From: Unio delphinus
Taxonomy: Eukaryota; Mollusca; Bivalvia; Unionida; Unionidae
NCBI GenBank assembly: GCA_029339505.1
Contig: JAQISU010000097.1
Span: forward strand, 6,415,001-6,479,000
Length of the DNA stretch: 64,000 bases
Direction of reading: 5' to 3'
Part shown: one piece after another, positions 42,831 to 51,292 of the stretch
How positions within the stretch are numbered: the first letter of the stretch is position 1
Layout: every line of letters starts with the position of its first letter
Program-made: the position numbers and the translations under genes
The notes under the pieces: generated by a model
Seen by the model: the letters and a program-made list of their open reading frames with translations, nothing else
Database searches by the model: none
Told to the model about the DNA's origin: nothing

Positions 42831-43520
42831 TTAATAAGGTACCCACTCTTCGAGGATATTGCTTTGGGTGGGACGAAATGCGGGTTGTTTGGAAACGGTT
42901 TTACGTGTCCGATGTGCCACAGGAGTTGACGTCGAGGGTACTGGTGGTGGTGGTGGTGGCGGAGGTAATGGGATAGCTTCTTTGACCTTTTCTTTTCTCA
43001 CTTCTGGTTTCCTTTCTTTCTTTTTCACATCTGTCGAAGAAGGAGTAGCCATCATCTTTTTAACCCAAGTTTTGAGTTCTTCTCGTGGGGGAGTGGGAGA
43101 AGGGGTCAATAAGGAAGCGGCAATCTTACTCGGAATGGGGGTGGTAGTGGGTGTTTGAAAGAGATCATGGGGTTCTTCTTCCTTGGGTAATGGTGGGGTA
43201 ACGTCTGTTTTAACCGCTGTAGAGGGTGAGGGTGACGGGTTATTCATTAGAGCCTTAAAATCGGACAAAGTGGGTTGAGCTGTTTCTTCCACAGCTTTCT
43301 GATGAAAGAGTTGTAGCCGTTTCAAGAGTTGACCGTACTTTTGTGATTTTTCGGTTTCGGATAAATCGTGGCGATGGATCAAGGATTGCAATTCGTGTTG
43401 TAATTGCGACATCTCAGCCAAATTGGGATTGGGCGGTAAATGGGGGGTTCGTTGTTGTTGCCAATGATGGTATTCCATCCATCGTTTGTAAGGAACCAAA
43501 GTTAGTTTTCGTCCTTCCAT
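42831..43520 (-). CDS. Maverick conserved Pro-rich protein (unknown)
   Basis: 229 residues, ATG start MEGRKLTLVPYKRWMEY. The N-terminal block of about 25 residues and the helical stretch around 40-80 (LQHELQSLIHRHDLSETEKS) are the conserved-looking parts. Residues 90-210 are Pro/Ser/Thr-rich with a polyproline run of eight. TATA-like GATAAAAG lies about 50 nt upstream. This type of protein commonly accompanies Polinton structural genes; function unknown. Confidence 0.65.
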   Translation of the reverse strand: MEGRKLTLVPYKRWMEYHHWQQQRTPHLPPNPNLAEMSQLQHELQSLIHRHDLSETEKSQKYGQLLKRLQLFHQKAVEETAQPTLSDFKALMNNPSPSPSTAVKTDVTPPLPKEEEPHDLFQTPTTTPIPSKIAASLLTPSPTPPREELKTWVKKMMATPSSTDVKKKERKPEVRKEKVKEAIPLPPPPPPPPVPSTSTPVAHRTRKTVSKQPAFRPTQSNILEEWVPY

Positions 43521-43568
43521 GAGCTTTCAAAGGTTATGTCTGAGATTGTGGTGATCCATAGGGTCCTT

Positions 43569-44000
43569 TTATCTTCTACCCATCCCTTGAGTCATCCCTT
43601 GTATCAAACCTGGCAACACACCGGTTAGCACATTTTGCGCTAATCCTCCCAACAAAGGAGCAAGAATGGGTAAAAATCCTCCGCGTTGCACCAACATCTT
43701 TTTCTTTTGACGGACGGATATTTTCTTTTGGACCATTTGACGAAGAACGTGTCGATGTTTGGCGAAGCATTTTTTCTGGTGTGAAGACAAAGGTATCGTG
43801 CCTTTTAAGACATTCAAACAACATTCACACACGGTATCGATGACATCTTTGGAGGCTGTTTTAATGATTTGTTTTCGCATGGGTGGAGAGGCTTTGGACA
43901 GGACAGACAACACGTCTCCGTGTTTGGCTAAACGTGGAGGTAGTCCTTTCCTTTTCTTTCCTTTGTGGGGTGAATAAGAATGTTTTCTGCGAGGTGACAT
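43569..44000 (-). CDS. Basic core-type protein with CECCLNVLKG motif
   Basis: 143 residues from ATG MSPRRKHSYSPHKG. Lys/Arg-rich N-terminus. The central block KDVIDTVCECCLNVLKGTI, a basic helix (VQKKISVRQKKKMLVQRGGF) and a hydrophobic Gly-rich tail (LLGGLAQNVLTGVLPGLIQG) match a family very common in Polintons. Likely a DNA-condensing or membrane-interacting virion core protein, perhaps cleaved after RGG. TATA-like GATAAAAG lies 50-60 nt upstream. First of three neighbouring basic genes that look related. Confidence 0.75.
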   Translation of the reverse strand: MSPRRKHSYSPHKGKKRKGLPPRLAKHGDVLSVLSKASPPMRKQIIKTASKDVIDTVCECCLNVLKGTIPLSSHQKKCFAKHRHVLRQMVQKKISVRQKKKMLVQRGGFLPILAPLLGGLAQNVLTGVLPGLIQGMTQGMGRR

Positions 44001-44059
44001 CTTTGCTTGTTCGTTCCAGAAATACACTAACGTCAAAGACTTGGTACACACCCTCTTTT

Positions 44060-44395
44060 ATCTTCTTTTTCTATTGGCTTCTCAAAAAGGCAGCGGCATG
44101 CCTCGCTAAATCCTCAAAAGCAGGGCTAAAGAGGCCAGTTCGGTTATTAGCTGAATTGATAAATTTTGTTATTAAAGATCCTCCCCTTTGGTGACTTCTC
44201 TTTTTCTTTTGACGTTTGGGTATTTTCTTTTGTGTCCTTTGACGAAGAACGTGTCGATGTTTGGCTCAACGTCCTTTCCTTTTCTTTCCTTTGTGGAGTG
44301 TAGAAAAATGTTTTCTGCGAGGTGCCATCTTTGCTTGTTCGTTTCACAATACCACTAGTGTCAATGACTTGGTATACACTCTCTTTTATTTACTT
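44060..44395 (-). pseudogene. Decayed partial duplicate of the 43569-44000 gene
   Basis: Nucleotide and out-of-frame peptide matches (SQKTFxxTPQRKEKERT, SRSSSKDTKENxQTSKEK) pair this stretch with the adjacent gene, including the upstream GTGTACCAAGTC leader and TATA region. Large internal deletions and frameshifts leave only a 66-codon frame (44147-44347). Confidence 0.7.
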
Positions 44396-44405
44396 TTTAT
44401 GGGAA

Positions 44406-44624
44406 CTATCGCTTCGTCAAAAAGGTAACAATGTGTTTCCCAAAATTGTCAAAGGATCCTCCTTTTTGGTGTCTCTTCTTTTTCTTTAAAGGTCTACGTC
44501 TTTGGAGGGAAGGACGTTGATGTTTGGTTTTAAAGCTTTTGGTGAGATGACGAGATTGTCTTGTTCCTTTTTGGACAGCAGAACGACAAGGGTAGTGGTG
44601 GTGTGCATGTTTTTGAGGAGGCAT
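44406..44624 (-). CDS. Small very basic protein (core peptide-like)
   Basis: 72 residues from ATG: MPPQKHAHHHYPCRSAVQKG, then RRRPLKKKKRHQKGGSFDNF. The KKKKRHQKGG block recalls the KKKMLVQRGG block of the neighbouring core protein, so this may be a diverged member or an analogue of adenovirus mu. TATAAAAA (44687-44694) lies about 65 nt upstream. Family assignment is weak. Confidence 0.5.
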   Translation of the reverse strand: MPPQKHAHHHYPCRSAVQKGTRQSRHLTKSFKTKHQRPSLQRRRPLKKKKRHQKGGSFDNFGKHIVTFLTKR

Positions 44625-44689
44625 CCTTGAGTAGTCAGCATCAGCACAGAAAAAATACTGATTGACGTCGTGGTCCTCAAGTCATATTT

Positions 44690-45589
44690 TTATACTGGAA
44701 TGCGACGCCACTGATTATCTTTGCGTCGTATCAACTTCATGGCAGGTAACACACGTCGTGAAGGAGTTCGCAATGGACTCAATCGGGACAGTTCTTGTTT
44801 GGACAAATCTAGTAAACTCTTTAACATGCCAGATCTTTCTTGGACTTTGACTTTCGGGGCAGGTACTTTGTGAGCAGCTGCTACTGCCGCTAATGTCGAT
44901 GAGGGTGTCTCCGGTGGAGGAGACGTTTTGGGAGACGCAGATTTCCAATGTTTCATCAAATTAGGAAAAACGGGTGTCAAATTGGGTTTGGCTGGCATCA
45001 CCCGCAACGGAGAAGTGGCAGCCCCTGAGGCTACTGGCAACGTAGTCCCTGCCAAACGTCCTTGTAGATCTTTTCTTACAGGTCGTGGTTGACGAAGGTA
45101 AGGTTGTGTCCTGGCCGAAGTGCCTCTTTTGCGGGTGACCGCTTTTTTCTGTGGACTTTTCTTTTTCTGTGCTTTGGTCTTGGTACCCTTGTTCTTTTTC
45201 TTAGGGGTTTGTTTGGCTTTTTTTGTTTTCTTCTTGGGGTGAACTTTGGGAGTATTGGGATCCCATTTTAAAAGGGAACGAATGATGACACCTCCTAGAG
45301 AACCACTACCTCCAGGTTTCAATATGATTTGCTTTTTGGTGTGAGTGTCAATGCGAGGATTGGCCAGTTGCGTCAAGGCTACTTTGTTTCTGTCAAAAAA
45401 GCGTTTGGTTTGATGTGGAATGTGAATGATGCCTTGCAGTATTTGACGTGCTGTCACCGTAAACCATCGTAAGACTTCTTTTAGACTGGCTTCTAAGACG
45501 TGAGCACGTATTTGTGGATTTTTTTCGCGACTGATGCCGTACAAGGCACGAATCAATTTGATCGGAAGATGAGACTGAAGGGACGTCAT
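44690..45589 (-). CDS. Large basic core-type protein (Maverick)
   Basis: 299 residues from ATG MTSLQSHLPIKLIRALYG; the longer frame starting at TTG is unlikely. N-terminal helical block (EASLKEVLRWFTVTARQILQ, then FFDRNKVALTQLANP) and KKQIILKPGGSGSLGGVIIR follow the plan of the shorter core protein at 43569. Then comes a Lys-rich linker (KKKTKKAKQTPKKKNKGTK) and a Pro/Ser-rich tail ending RRIPV. Probably a histone-like or genome-condensing virion protein. TATAAAAA at 45628-45635, about 40 nt upstream. Confidence 0.7.
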   Translation of the reverse strand: MTSLQSHLPIKLIRALYGISREKNPQIRAHVLEASLKEVLRWFTVTARQILQGIIHIPHQTKRFFDRNKVALTQLANPRIDTHTKKQIILKPGGSGSLGGVIIRSLLKWDPNTPKVHPKKKTKKAKQTPKKKNKGTKTKAQKKKSPQKKAVTRKRGTSARTQPYLRQPRPVRKDLQGRLAGTTLPVASGAATSPLRVMPAKPNLTPVFPNLMKHWKSASPKTSPPPETPSSTLAAVAAAHKVPAPKVKVQERSGMLKSLLDLSKQELSRLSPLRTPSRRVLPAMKLIRRKDNQWRRIPV

Positions 45590-45627
45590 GTTGACGATGT
45601 ATGAGACCAGGTCAAAGTAACCCAAGG

Positions 45628-45635
45628 TTTTTATA
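45628..45635 (-). promoter_or_regulatory. TATA box of the 45589 gene
   Basis: Minus-strand TATAAAAA 40 nt before the ATG, in the gap after the ATPase stop. Comparable boxes precede other core genes at 43567 (GATAAAAG), 44687, 46442 and 48337. Confidence 0.6.
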
Positions 45636-45658
45636 GATTTTTTTAGTGCTTCATAGTG

Positions 45659-46390
45659 TTATGTCGACGAGGAGGACGTGTACACGACAGGTCCTCCGTC
45701 TTGACACCAGTCGTGAAACAAATCGGTACGAAATCGCAAATAATCAGGGGTAGTGGGTTTTAAATCCACGAGTAAATAGGCGTGTGGCGTTTGAGTGGCA
45801 TCATCGTACGCATGAGTTAGCCAAGGTGTTCCTAACTGTTTGGCTAAAACTTGCACTTGTGATTTATCTCGAGGACTTTTAAACAAGACCACGTAATGAG
45901 CATTGAGACTAATGGTACGATGGGCTTTATTTTGTTGAAATAAATTTTGTGTAATGTAAATGACACTGGCATTACGATGATGGCCTTTACGCGTAAACCA
46001 TAGTTTAATTTCTTCTTCGTCTTCTCCTAACATGTCGTCAAAAATAACCCAATGAGTTTGACTAGTGTCAGACACGATCCCCTCGTCTTCTTTAGGAATG
46101 CCTGCTACAAACACAATGGAATCACCTTGACTTTCTTGCAAGAGGCTGTATGCCGATTGCCACTCTTTGTAACACCACACGATGCGTTGAGGTGGACGAT
46201 CGATCAAATGATGTTTATGTTCGATCAAACGTTTGACAAATTCGGTTTTGCCTGAACCGCTCGGTCCAGCAATTAACATGTTAAAAGGATGACGAAGATA
46301 CAAGGCTTTCCAACTAGCCTGATCTAAGTGTTCGTCAATGACTTTGAATGTGGAGGAGGAAGGAGTAGTAGAAAGAGTAGAGTGAGCCAT
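45659..46390 (-). CDS. ATP: Packaging ATPase (FtsK/HerA type, Maverick ATP)
   Basis: 243 residues from ATG (MAHSTLSTTPSSS). Walker A AGPSGSGKTEFV (about residues 37-46), Walker B VIFDDMLGEDEEE (about 110-120), and an arginine-containing ITQNLFQQNKAHRTI segment. This family pumps genome DNA into preformed capsids. Frame intact, typical length. The preceding in-frame TTG/GTG codons sit between the TATA box (46442-46449) and the ATG and are probably leader. Confidence 0.92.
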   Translation of the reverse strand: MAHSTLSTTPSSSTFKVIDEHLDQASWKALYLRHPFNMLIAGPSGSGKTEFVKRLIEHKHHLIDRPPQRIVWCYKEWQSAYSLLQESQGDSIVFVAGIPKEDEGIVSDTSQTHWVIFDDMLGEDEEEIKLWFTRKGHHRNASVIYITQNLFQQNKAHRTISLNAHYVVLFKSPRDKSQVQVLAKQLGTPWLTHAYDDATQTPHAYLLVDLKPTTPDYLRFRTDLFHDWCQDGGPVVYTSSSST

Positions 46391-46441
46391 AGTCGTGTAG
46401 TGGTATGATAGTATTGACACAAAAACAGACAAGACAAGAGG

Positions 46442-46449
46442 TTTTTATA
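46442..46449 (-). promoter_or_regulatory. TATA box of the ATPase gene
   Basis: Minus-strand TATAAAAA about 52 nt before the ATPase ATG. Confidence 0.6.
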
Positions 46450-46482
46450 CTTTTTTCAAGACACGTTTATTTCAATGCATGT

Positions 46483-46844
46483 TTAAATTTGAACAACACG
46501 AAAACATAAAAGCCAAATGGATAAATACAGGGATAAAATACCTAGGCAAACGATCAAAGTGGCAAATAAACAAGTCCCTGTACAAAATGGTTTGGGTAAC
46601 GAAGGTGTCCTAGAGGTAGTATGTAATGTTCTTATAGTCTCCTCTACAGGGGGTACAGTCACATAGGTGTCTTCTCGAAAGGGTCTTTGTGGGGGAATGT
46701 CCATGACAGTTCTGTCTTGAACAGAGGGATTGTCTTGGGTGATAGATTCTTTTTCTTCTTCTTCTTCTGGTACTGTTACTAACACAGGATTAAAAGTGAC
46801 TTTTTCACACGACGATGAATTTTAGGAACACAACGCTTGGGCAT
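46483..46844 (-). pseudogene. Maverick small single-TM protein, frameshifted
   Basis: ATG at 46842-46844 opens a basic N-terminus (MPKRCVPKIHRRVKK) that runs into TAG. The register with the rest (VTFNPVLVTVPEEEEEKES, then a hydrophobic segment CLFATLIVCLGILSLYLSIW) differs by one base at an A5 run near 46805-46809. The longer piece has no ATG of its own. Acidic linker plus C-terminal TM suggests a tail-anchored membrane protein. Function unknown. Confidence 0.6.
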
Positions 46845-47069
46845 AATGGGATGCTTCGTTTGTCCAAGCCTCAAAATCCCAACTTTTCCAGTCACGTACA
46901 TCTGTCCAATGAGGGTGTAAATCACAAGCTACACACACATCTTCGTACACTGCTTCCGTACGTAAAAGTTGACGAATCTTTTTTCTTGGAAAGGTCGAGA
47001 CGTATCCAGATGAAAACGTAAGGCTTTGAACAGAATAAGTCTCTCGTGGACATTTAAAGGAGTCACCAT
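46822..47069 (-). pseudogene. Unknown small Maverick gene, frameshifted
   Basis: ATG at 47067-47069 (MVTPLNVHERLILFKALRFH) leads to an A-rich run near 46977-46985, where a one-base shift separates it from a clearly coding-like second half (TEAVYEDVCVACDLHPHWTD, then DWKSWDFEAW) ending TAA at 46822. Its 3' end overlaps the next gene's ATG by about 20 bp. The ATG overlaps the stop of the preceding frame. Family not recognised. Confidence 0.55.
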
Positions 47070-47293
47070 ACTGTCTTATTTTTTGATAGGTAGTGTTCGT
47101 AAAGTGTCCACAAGGAATTGGCAGGTAAACGAAATCCCAGAAAGCAAGTCACTAAAACACACACGACACGTCGACCCCAATTCATAGGGTATAGTTCTTG
47201 TAATAAGTGTTCGTAATCTTTCACCGTGTGAATCTTCTCATTGATATCCTTCCACGGAATCTGTTAGATCACCAATGATAAAAGTTGTGGCAT
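47063..47293 (-). pseudogene. Unknown small Maverick gene with early in-frame stop
   Basis: Frame from ATG 47293 carries one TAA after nine codons, then stays open (EKIHTVKDYEHLLQELYPMN, RRVVCVLVTCFLGFRLPANS, LWTLYEHYLSK) to TGA at 47063. Contains one hydrophobic stretch. TATAAAAG lies about 15-20 nt upstream. Not recognised. Confidence 0.5.
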
Positions 47294-47330
47294 GGTTGTT
47301 CTCTTTTATACTTCTTTAGGTCAAAGATCA

Positions 47331-47717
47331 TCAGTGTAGATTCAACCCAGAATTAAACACAGAATTAAATTTGCTCAAAAAGCGAAAGTGATTAATATAA
47401 CGTGTAATTTCGTCCCACTGCCATTCAGGGTAACGGTTAAGAAGGATCAAAGTATCTTCAGATGTAAACGTAGTAAATTGGTAACGGAGCAAAAAAATAC
47501 CCTTGATCCAGAGAAATCTAACACGTTGGTTAATTTTTGTCACTTTCCTCTTGTGAATTTCACGACACAAAAGTTCTACAGTCACCCATTGAGATTTTTC
47601 TTTAGCAAGGCCTTGCCAAACGTCATTGTAGATCTTCTCTTGCAATTCGTGTGGTAATCCTTGAATATTATGTTTTAGAGAGGGTTTATATACTGGTCTA
47701 AGCGTGTTACACGACAT
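47331..47717 (-). CDS. Unknown protein, helical (F-box-like start)
   Basis: 128 residues from ATG. The segment QGLPHELQEKIYNDVWQGLA resembles the LPxELxxxI opening of an F-box but is too short to be sure. Aromatic-rich middle (RVRFLWIKGIFLLRYQFTTF) and a WQWDEITRYINHFRFLSKF helix. Lies between the BIR gene (13 bp away) and small broken genes. Function unknown. Confidence 0.55.
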   Translation of the reverse strand: MSCNTLRPVYKPSLKHNIQGLPHELQEKIYNDVWQGLAKEKSQWVTVELLCREIHKRKVTKINQRVRFLWIKGIFLLRYQFTTFTSEDTLILLNRYPEWQWDEITRYINHFRFLSKFNSVFNSGLNLH

Positions 47718-47729
47718 GGAACAGTAGTG

Positions 47730-48278
47730 TCACTTCCAATGACTAGGTCCTACTAAAGGTAGGTATTGACAATTCGGAGACCATCGAGCATGTTCCAAGT
47801 AAGCGGAATCTTTCTGTTCCCACTCGTAAATGGATACACCACAACTGAAACACTTGACTTTATCCCCTTCGCCCAAGTAGAAAAATCCAGCTCTGGCTAA
47901 TTCTTCAGGAGTTGGTCCAGGCAGATATTTTGGCCATTTATCTTTGAAGGTTTGGAATCGACTTTTAAAGTGGCAGTATTCAGGTAAACTCGTCGGGAAC
48001 GAATATTCGACTCTCCTCACTTCTGTTCGATGTAGGTACGGTGAAATTCCTAGTAGTCCACGATAACGTGTGGCACCGCTTTCGCATCCCTCAGGTTTGA
48101 CACGCACAGCATCACTTTCCAGGGTAGATATAGGGGTAGTAGTCATAGCAACGTTCCCACGATATCCAGCTGAATCGCTAATGTCACAGCGCCTGGCATC
48201 ACTACAATCGCAAGGTTTAGCATCGCACTCCACTTGAGAATCCCCAAATTTGAATGATGTCTGTTTAAATGGATTCAT
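47730..48278 (-). CDS. BIR-domain protein (IAP-like)
   Basis: 182 residues from ATG MNPFKQTSFKF. A single C-terminal BIR domain: SRFQTFKDKWPKYLPGPTPE, LARAGFFYLGEGDKVKCFSC, EHARWSPNC. Zinc ligands are the CFSC pair, the His of LEHARW and the final Cys. Baculoviral-type BIR proteins bind caspases or adaptors and oppose apoptosis. No RING follows. The N-terminal 100 residues are Cys/Asp-rich and unassigned. Probably captured from a host. Own TATA box at 48337-48344. Confidence 0.88.
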   Translation of the reverse strand: MNPFKQTSFKFGDSQVECDAKPCDCSDARRCDISDSAGYRGNVAMTTTPISTLESDAVRVKPEGCESGATRYRGLLGISPYLHRTEVRRVEYSFPTSLPEYCHFKSRFQTFKDKWPKYLPGPTPEELARAGFFYLGEGDKVKCFSCGVSIYEWEQKDSAYLEHARWSPNCQYLPLVGPSHWK

Positions 48279-48313
48279 CTTCTTTCTCACTTGGCAGTGT
48301 TAGTCACAATGAA

Positions 48314-51286
48314 CTATTGGTCTTGGACGATATCCCTTTTTATATGCTGCCCAATTTTGACGTGACCGTACGGTAGAGTGAAGTGATTGGGAAGTCGTAC
48401 TCTTTTTTGGTACACGATTTGATAGACTTTTTCCAAAGGTCGGCTTACAATTTGGTGTGTGGGTAAACGGACAATCTTGTGCGGTTCGTGGGTAGTCACT
48501 TGAAACGTTTCATCCTGTCCCGACTGTAAGGCTTCTTGTAGTACGTTAAAGTTCACCACTTGACTGGTGCGATAATTAAGAGTCAATCCTTTCACTTTAC
48601 ATTCGGTGTGCATTTCTCCTTGTGGGTCTCGGTATTCGTAGCCGTAATTTTTAGGACCGCCACTTGCAAAACATAGAATCTTGTCGTCGGGATGTTCATC
48701 GGTCCAGGCTCCTAAACGGTCTCCTTCGATGACAGGGTTACACTGGTTCGGTCGGTGAATGTAGATGCAACTGTCCGTGTCAAAATACAACACGCGATCT
48801 CCTAACAGTTCTAACACTTCGTACAATTTTAAGCGAGCGTGGGCTGTTCCGTAAGCCGCAATGATAACATTTCCAAATTTGTCGGCTTCTACAAAGTCTA
48901 GTTCTTCTTCGTAATTGACTAAGATCAAGTCCTCACGAATGACGTCCACGTGTTTCATGACTTTGGTTGGGTCGTGAATCATCTGGAAGTAGCGAGACGG
49001 CTCGGACAAATACTCTGTCTTGGGTAAAGACGGGCGTTGTGCCATTTTACCCCACAAGCAATTGAGCATCACTTTGGCAAACGATCGCCTTCCTTCGTTT
49101 TTCTCGATGTGGTCTAAAGTGATACCTTCCTGCTCCCGATATTTTTCTTTGAATATCTTTTGGTCTTCGGGAGTGTGACACCAGGAAGGATAGCCACTAG
49201 CTTCTTGTTTTAGTTTTAAAAAGGCATCCACGTAGTCTGCAAAAATACCTTTCTGTCTCTCGTCGCCCTTGCGGTATTGTTGTGTTTTGGGAAAGTGGTA
49301 AATTTCGTACACTTCTAACAGTTGATATCCCAGGTCCAGAGCTTTAAACAATTCCACGCTCACCCATGTTCCTGTCAAGGTGCGTTCTTCCTGAGTGTGA
49401 TGACAAGGTTGGCCTTGGTTGCACGTTTCGGCATATGCGCGACACAAAGGAAACATCAGTTTTCCTTGGCAATGGTGAGGTAAAACGGGATGGTACAAGT
49501 CTGTGGGTGGTAAGACTTTACACTTGATCAATCCTTCGTACTGTCGAATGTGGTCCAAGTCAATGTGTTCTGTCATCAATTCTGGATGCCCTACGGGAAA
49601 GTGACAATATTTGCACACGTAAGGATACAACGAACACACGTCCAAGTATTTGATTTCTTCTCCCTTCTCCTCGTCCGCTTGGTACAGTAAACAGGTAGCA
49701 TTCGTTCGTCCTCCGTACAAACTATCCCGAGGGTTTAATGGGTCCCCCAACTTGTAACTTTCTACGATGCGTTTAAACTCGGGATCGGTTTTCAAACGCT
49801 GATCGTACTCGTGTTCCCACATTTCCACCACCTGGTATCCTTGCTGTTCTAACTTCAAACGTCGCTGACACGTGGTCTGGTACAAGTCTTCCATGGTTCG
49901 TTGTAAAAACTGATTTTTGGTGTTACGCTGAGGGTAGCATAGGGGACATCCGTGAAATAAGCATCCGTTAAACTCGTACATGATCTGAGGGTTTTCTAAG
50001 TCCCAACCATCCACCGAATACGTCCCAATGGTCTTTTCGCCTCCTCCGTTGCGAGCGTGTTGGATCCATTTGTCTTCCTTGTCGCACAAGTAATGGAGCC
50101 AGCGTAGGGCTTTGACCGAGTATTGACGTTTGACAAAGTTCGTCGTTTGAGGACTGATGACCGCTAGAGTATTTTCAGGCATAAAGCGTTTTCGGTACAC
50201 TAAAGAACACGCTTTGGCGATGGTACAAGCTTCTTTCAAAGGATCGATCCCTCCGTACTCCATGAACAATTCTCGAAATTTTCCACAACAACGTCGTAAA
50301 ATGTCCACGTCAGATCGACAATACTTTAACATTTCTTCTTGAAAGTCAAAAGGGTCCGAGGCGTGAGTCTGGTACCAAGCATGGAAAGCTTCTCGTTGTT
50401 CAGTGCGCATTTTGTCGGGGTCGTAGTCGTCAGCCTCAGGCAAATGGGGTAGAACGGCATGTTGATTGGCTTCGGTATTGAAAAAGTGTGGAAAATAACC
50501 TTTAGCCATTTCTGTCATTCCAAATGTTTTAGGCATGCGACTTAATGGCATGGCCAAGTAACACATCGAATCTTTAAAATGCACTTGTCCTACTTGCATT
50601 GAAATGATTTTGACTCCGTTCAAAGTTACTTGAGGCCGTTCGGTACTTTGTTCCGCATAGTATCTAAGCAGAAATTGCCCATCGTATCCCGAGAAATTGT
50701 GAGCCATGACTGTGGCATGGCAATGACAATCGCCGTAACGCTCGATGTCTTCTGGACTCCACGTTTCGTCAATGGGGTTTAAGATCCGTTGGGCAAAATC
50801 GGCTAGCGTGTTTGGTCCTCGAAAGATTTTTTCACGTCCTCCAGGAATCTTGCTGCAGTGAGGGCAATGACTAAAGATAGGTTCTTGGATGCACTGCTCG
50901 CACGCACGGTGAGCCACGCAGAAATTAGGAATGTGAATACCAGTTTCTTGCATGCATTCGAAATCAAAAAAGATAAAATTCCCTTTCTTCTGGGTATCTT
51001 CTGGTCGGGGTTGGTATTTTTGAATGAAGCATTCGTGTTCCAAGTCCACGATTTGGTGACAAATGTGACATCGTTTCTTCCCTCGACAAACGTGAAACTT
51101 GGCACTATTGGTACGTATACCTTGTCCACAAGTAGGGCACAATCTCAAAAGCTGACAAGCACTTTTCTGCTGTGAACCTTGCATCTTCAAATGTTGTTGG
51201 TAACAGGTAAGACTGACAAAAGTGCGCTGACAAACAGGGCAATGCACTCTTTCTTGTCCTTTGTCCAGACAAGGTTGTGAGGCCAA
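48314..51286 (-). CDS. POLB: Protein-primed DNA polymerase B (Maverick POLB), main part
   Basis: About 990 residues. Zinc-finger pairs at the N-terminus (HCPVCQRTF, CPTCGQG, CHICHQ). 3'-5' exonuclease motifs FIFFDFECM (about 108), VMAHNFSGYDGQFLL and YCRSDVDILRR. Polymerase motifs YLDVCSLYPYV (A, about 548), KVMLNCLWGKMAQR (B, about 738) and LYFDTDSCIYI (C, about 835). All catalytic residues are present. It replicates the linear element using a protein primer. The first codon of this frame is TTG and is only the point after an in-frame TAG (51293-51295). The true start lies in the 51293-52384 part. Confidence 0.93.
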   Translation of the reverse strand: MASQPCLDKGQERVHCPVCQRTFVSLTCYQQHLKMQGSQQKSACQLLRLCPTCGQGIRTNSAKFHVCRGKKRCHICHQIVDLEHECFIQKYQPRPEDTQKKGNFIFFDFECMQETGIHIPNFCVAHRACEQCIQEPIFSHCPHCSKIPGGREKIFRGPNTLADFAQRILNPIDETWSPEDIERYGDCHCHATVMAHNFSGYDGQFLLRYYAEQSTERPQVTLNGVKIISMQVGQVHFKDSMCYLAMPLSRMPKTFGMTEMAKGYFPHFFNTEANQHAVLPHLPEADDYDPDKMRTEQREAFHAWYQTHASDPFDFQEEMLKYCRSDVDILRRCCGKFRELFMEYGGIDPLKEACTIAKACSLVYRKRFMPENTLAVISPQTTNFVKRQYSVKALRWLHYLCDKEDKWIQHARNGGGEKTIGTYSVDGWDLENPQIMYEFNGCLFHGCPLCYPQRNTKNQFLQRTMEDLYQTTCQRRLKLEQQGYQVVEMWEHEYDQRLKTDPEFKRIVESYKLGDPLNPRDSLYGGRTNATCLLYQADEEKGEEIKYLDVCSLYPYVCKYCHFPVGHPELMTEHIDLDHIRQYEGLIKCKVLPPTDLYHPVLPHHCQGKLMFPLCRAYAETCNQGQPCHHTQEERTLTGTWVSVELFKALDLGYQLLEVYEIYHFPKTQQYRKGDERQKGIFADYVDAFLKLKQEASGYPSWCHTPEDQKIFKEKYREQEGITLDHIEKNEGRRSFAKVMLNCLWGKMAQRPSLPKTEYLSEPSRYFQMIHDPTKVMKHVDVIREDLILVNYEEELDFVEADKFGNVIIAAYGTAHARLKLYEVLELLGDRVLYFDTDSCIYIHRPNQCNPVIEGDRLGAWTDEHPDDKILCFASGGPKNYGYEYRDPQGEMHTECKVKGLTLNYRTSQVVNFNVLQEALQSGQDETFQVTTHEPHKIVRLPTHQIVSRPLEKVYQIVYQKRVRLPNHFTLPYGHVKIGQHIKRDIVQDQ

Positions 51287-51292
51287 ACATCC

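Noticed and set aside
46815..47021. Plus-strand 68-codon frame
   Set aside because: It is antisense to two overlapping minus-strand Maverick genes with better coding character.
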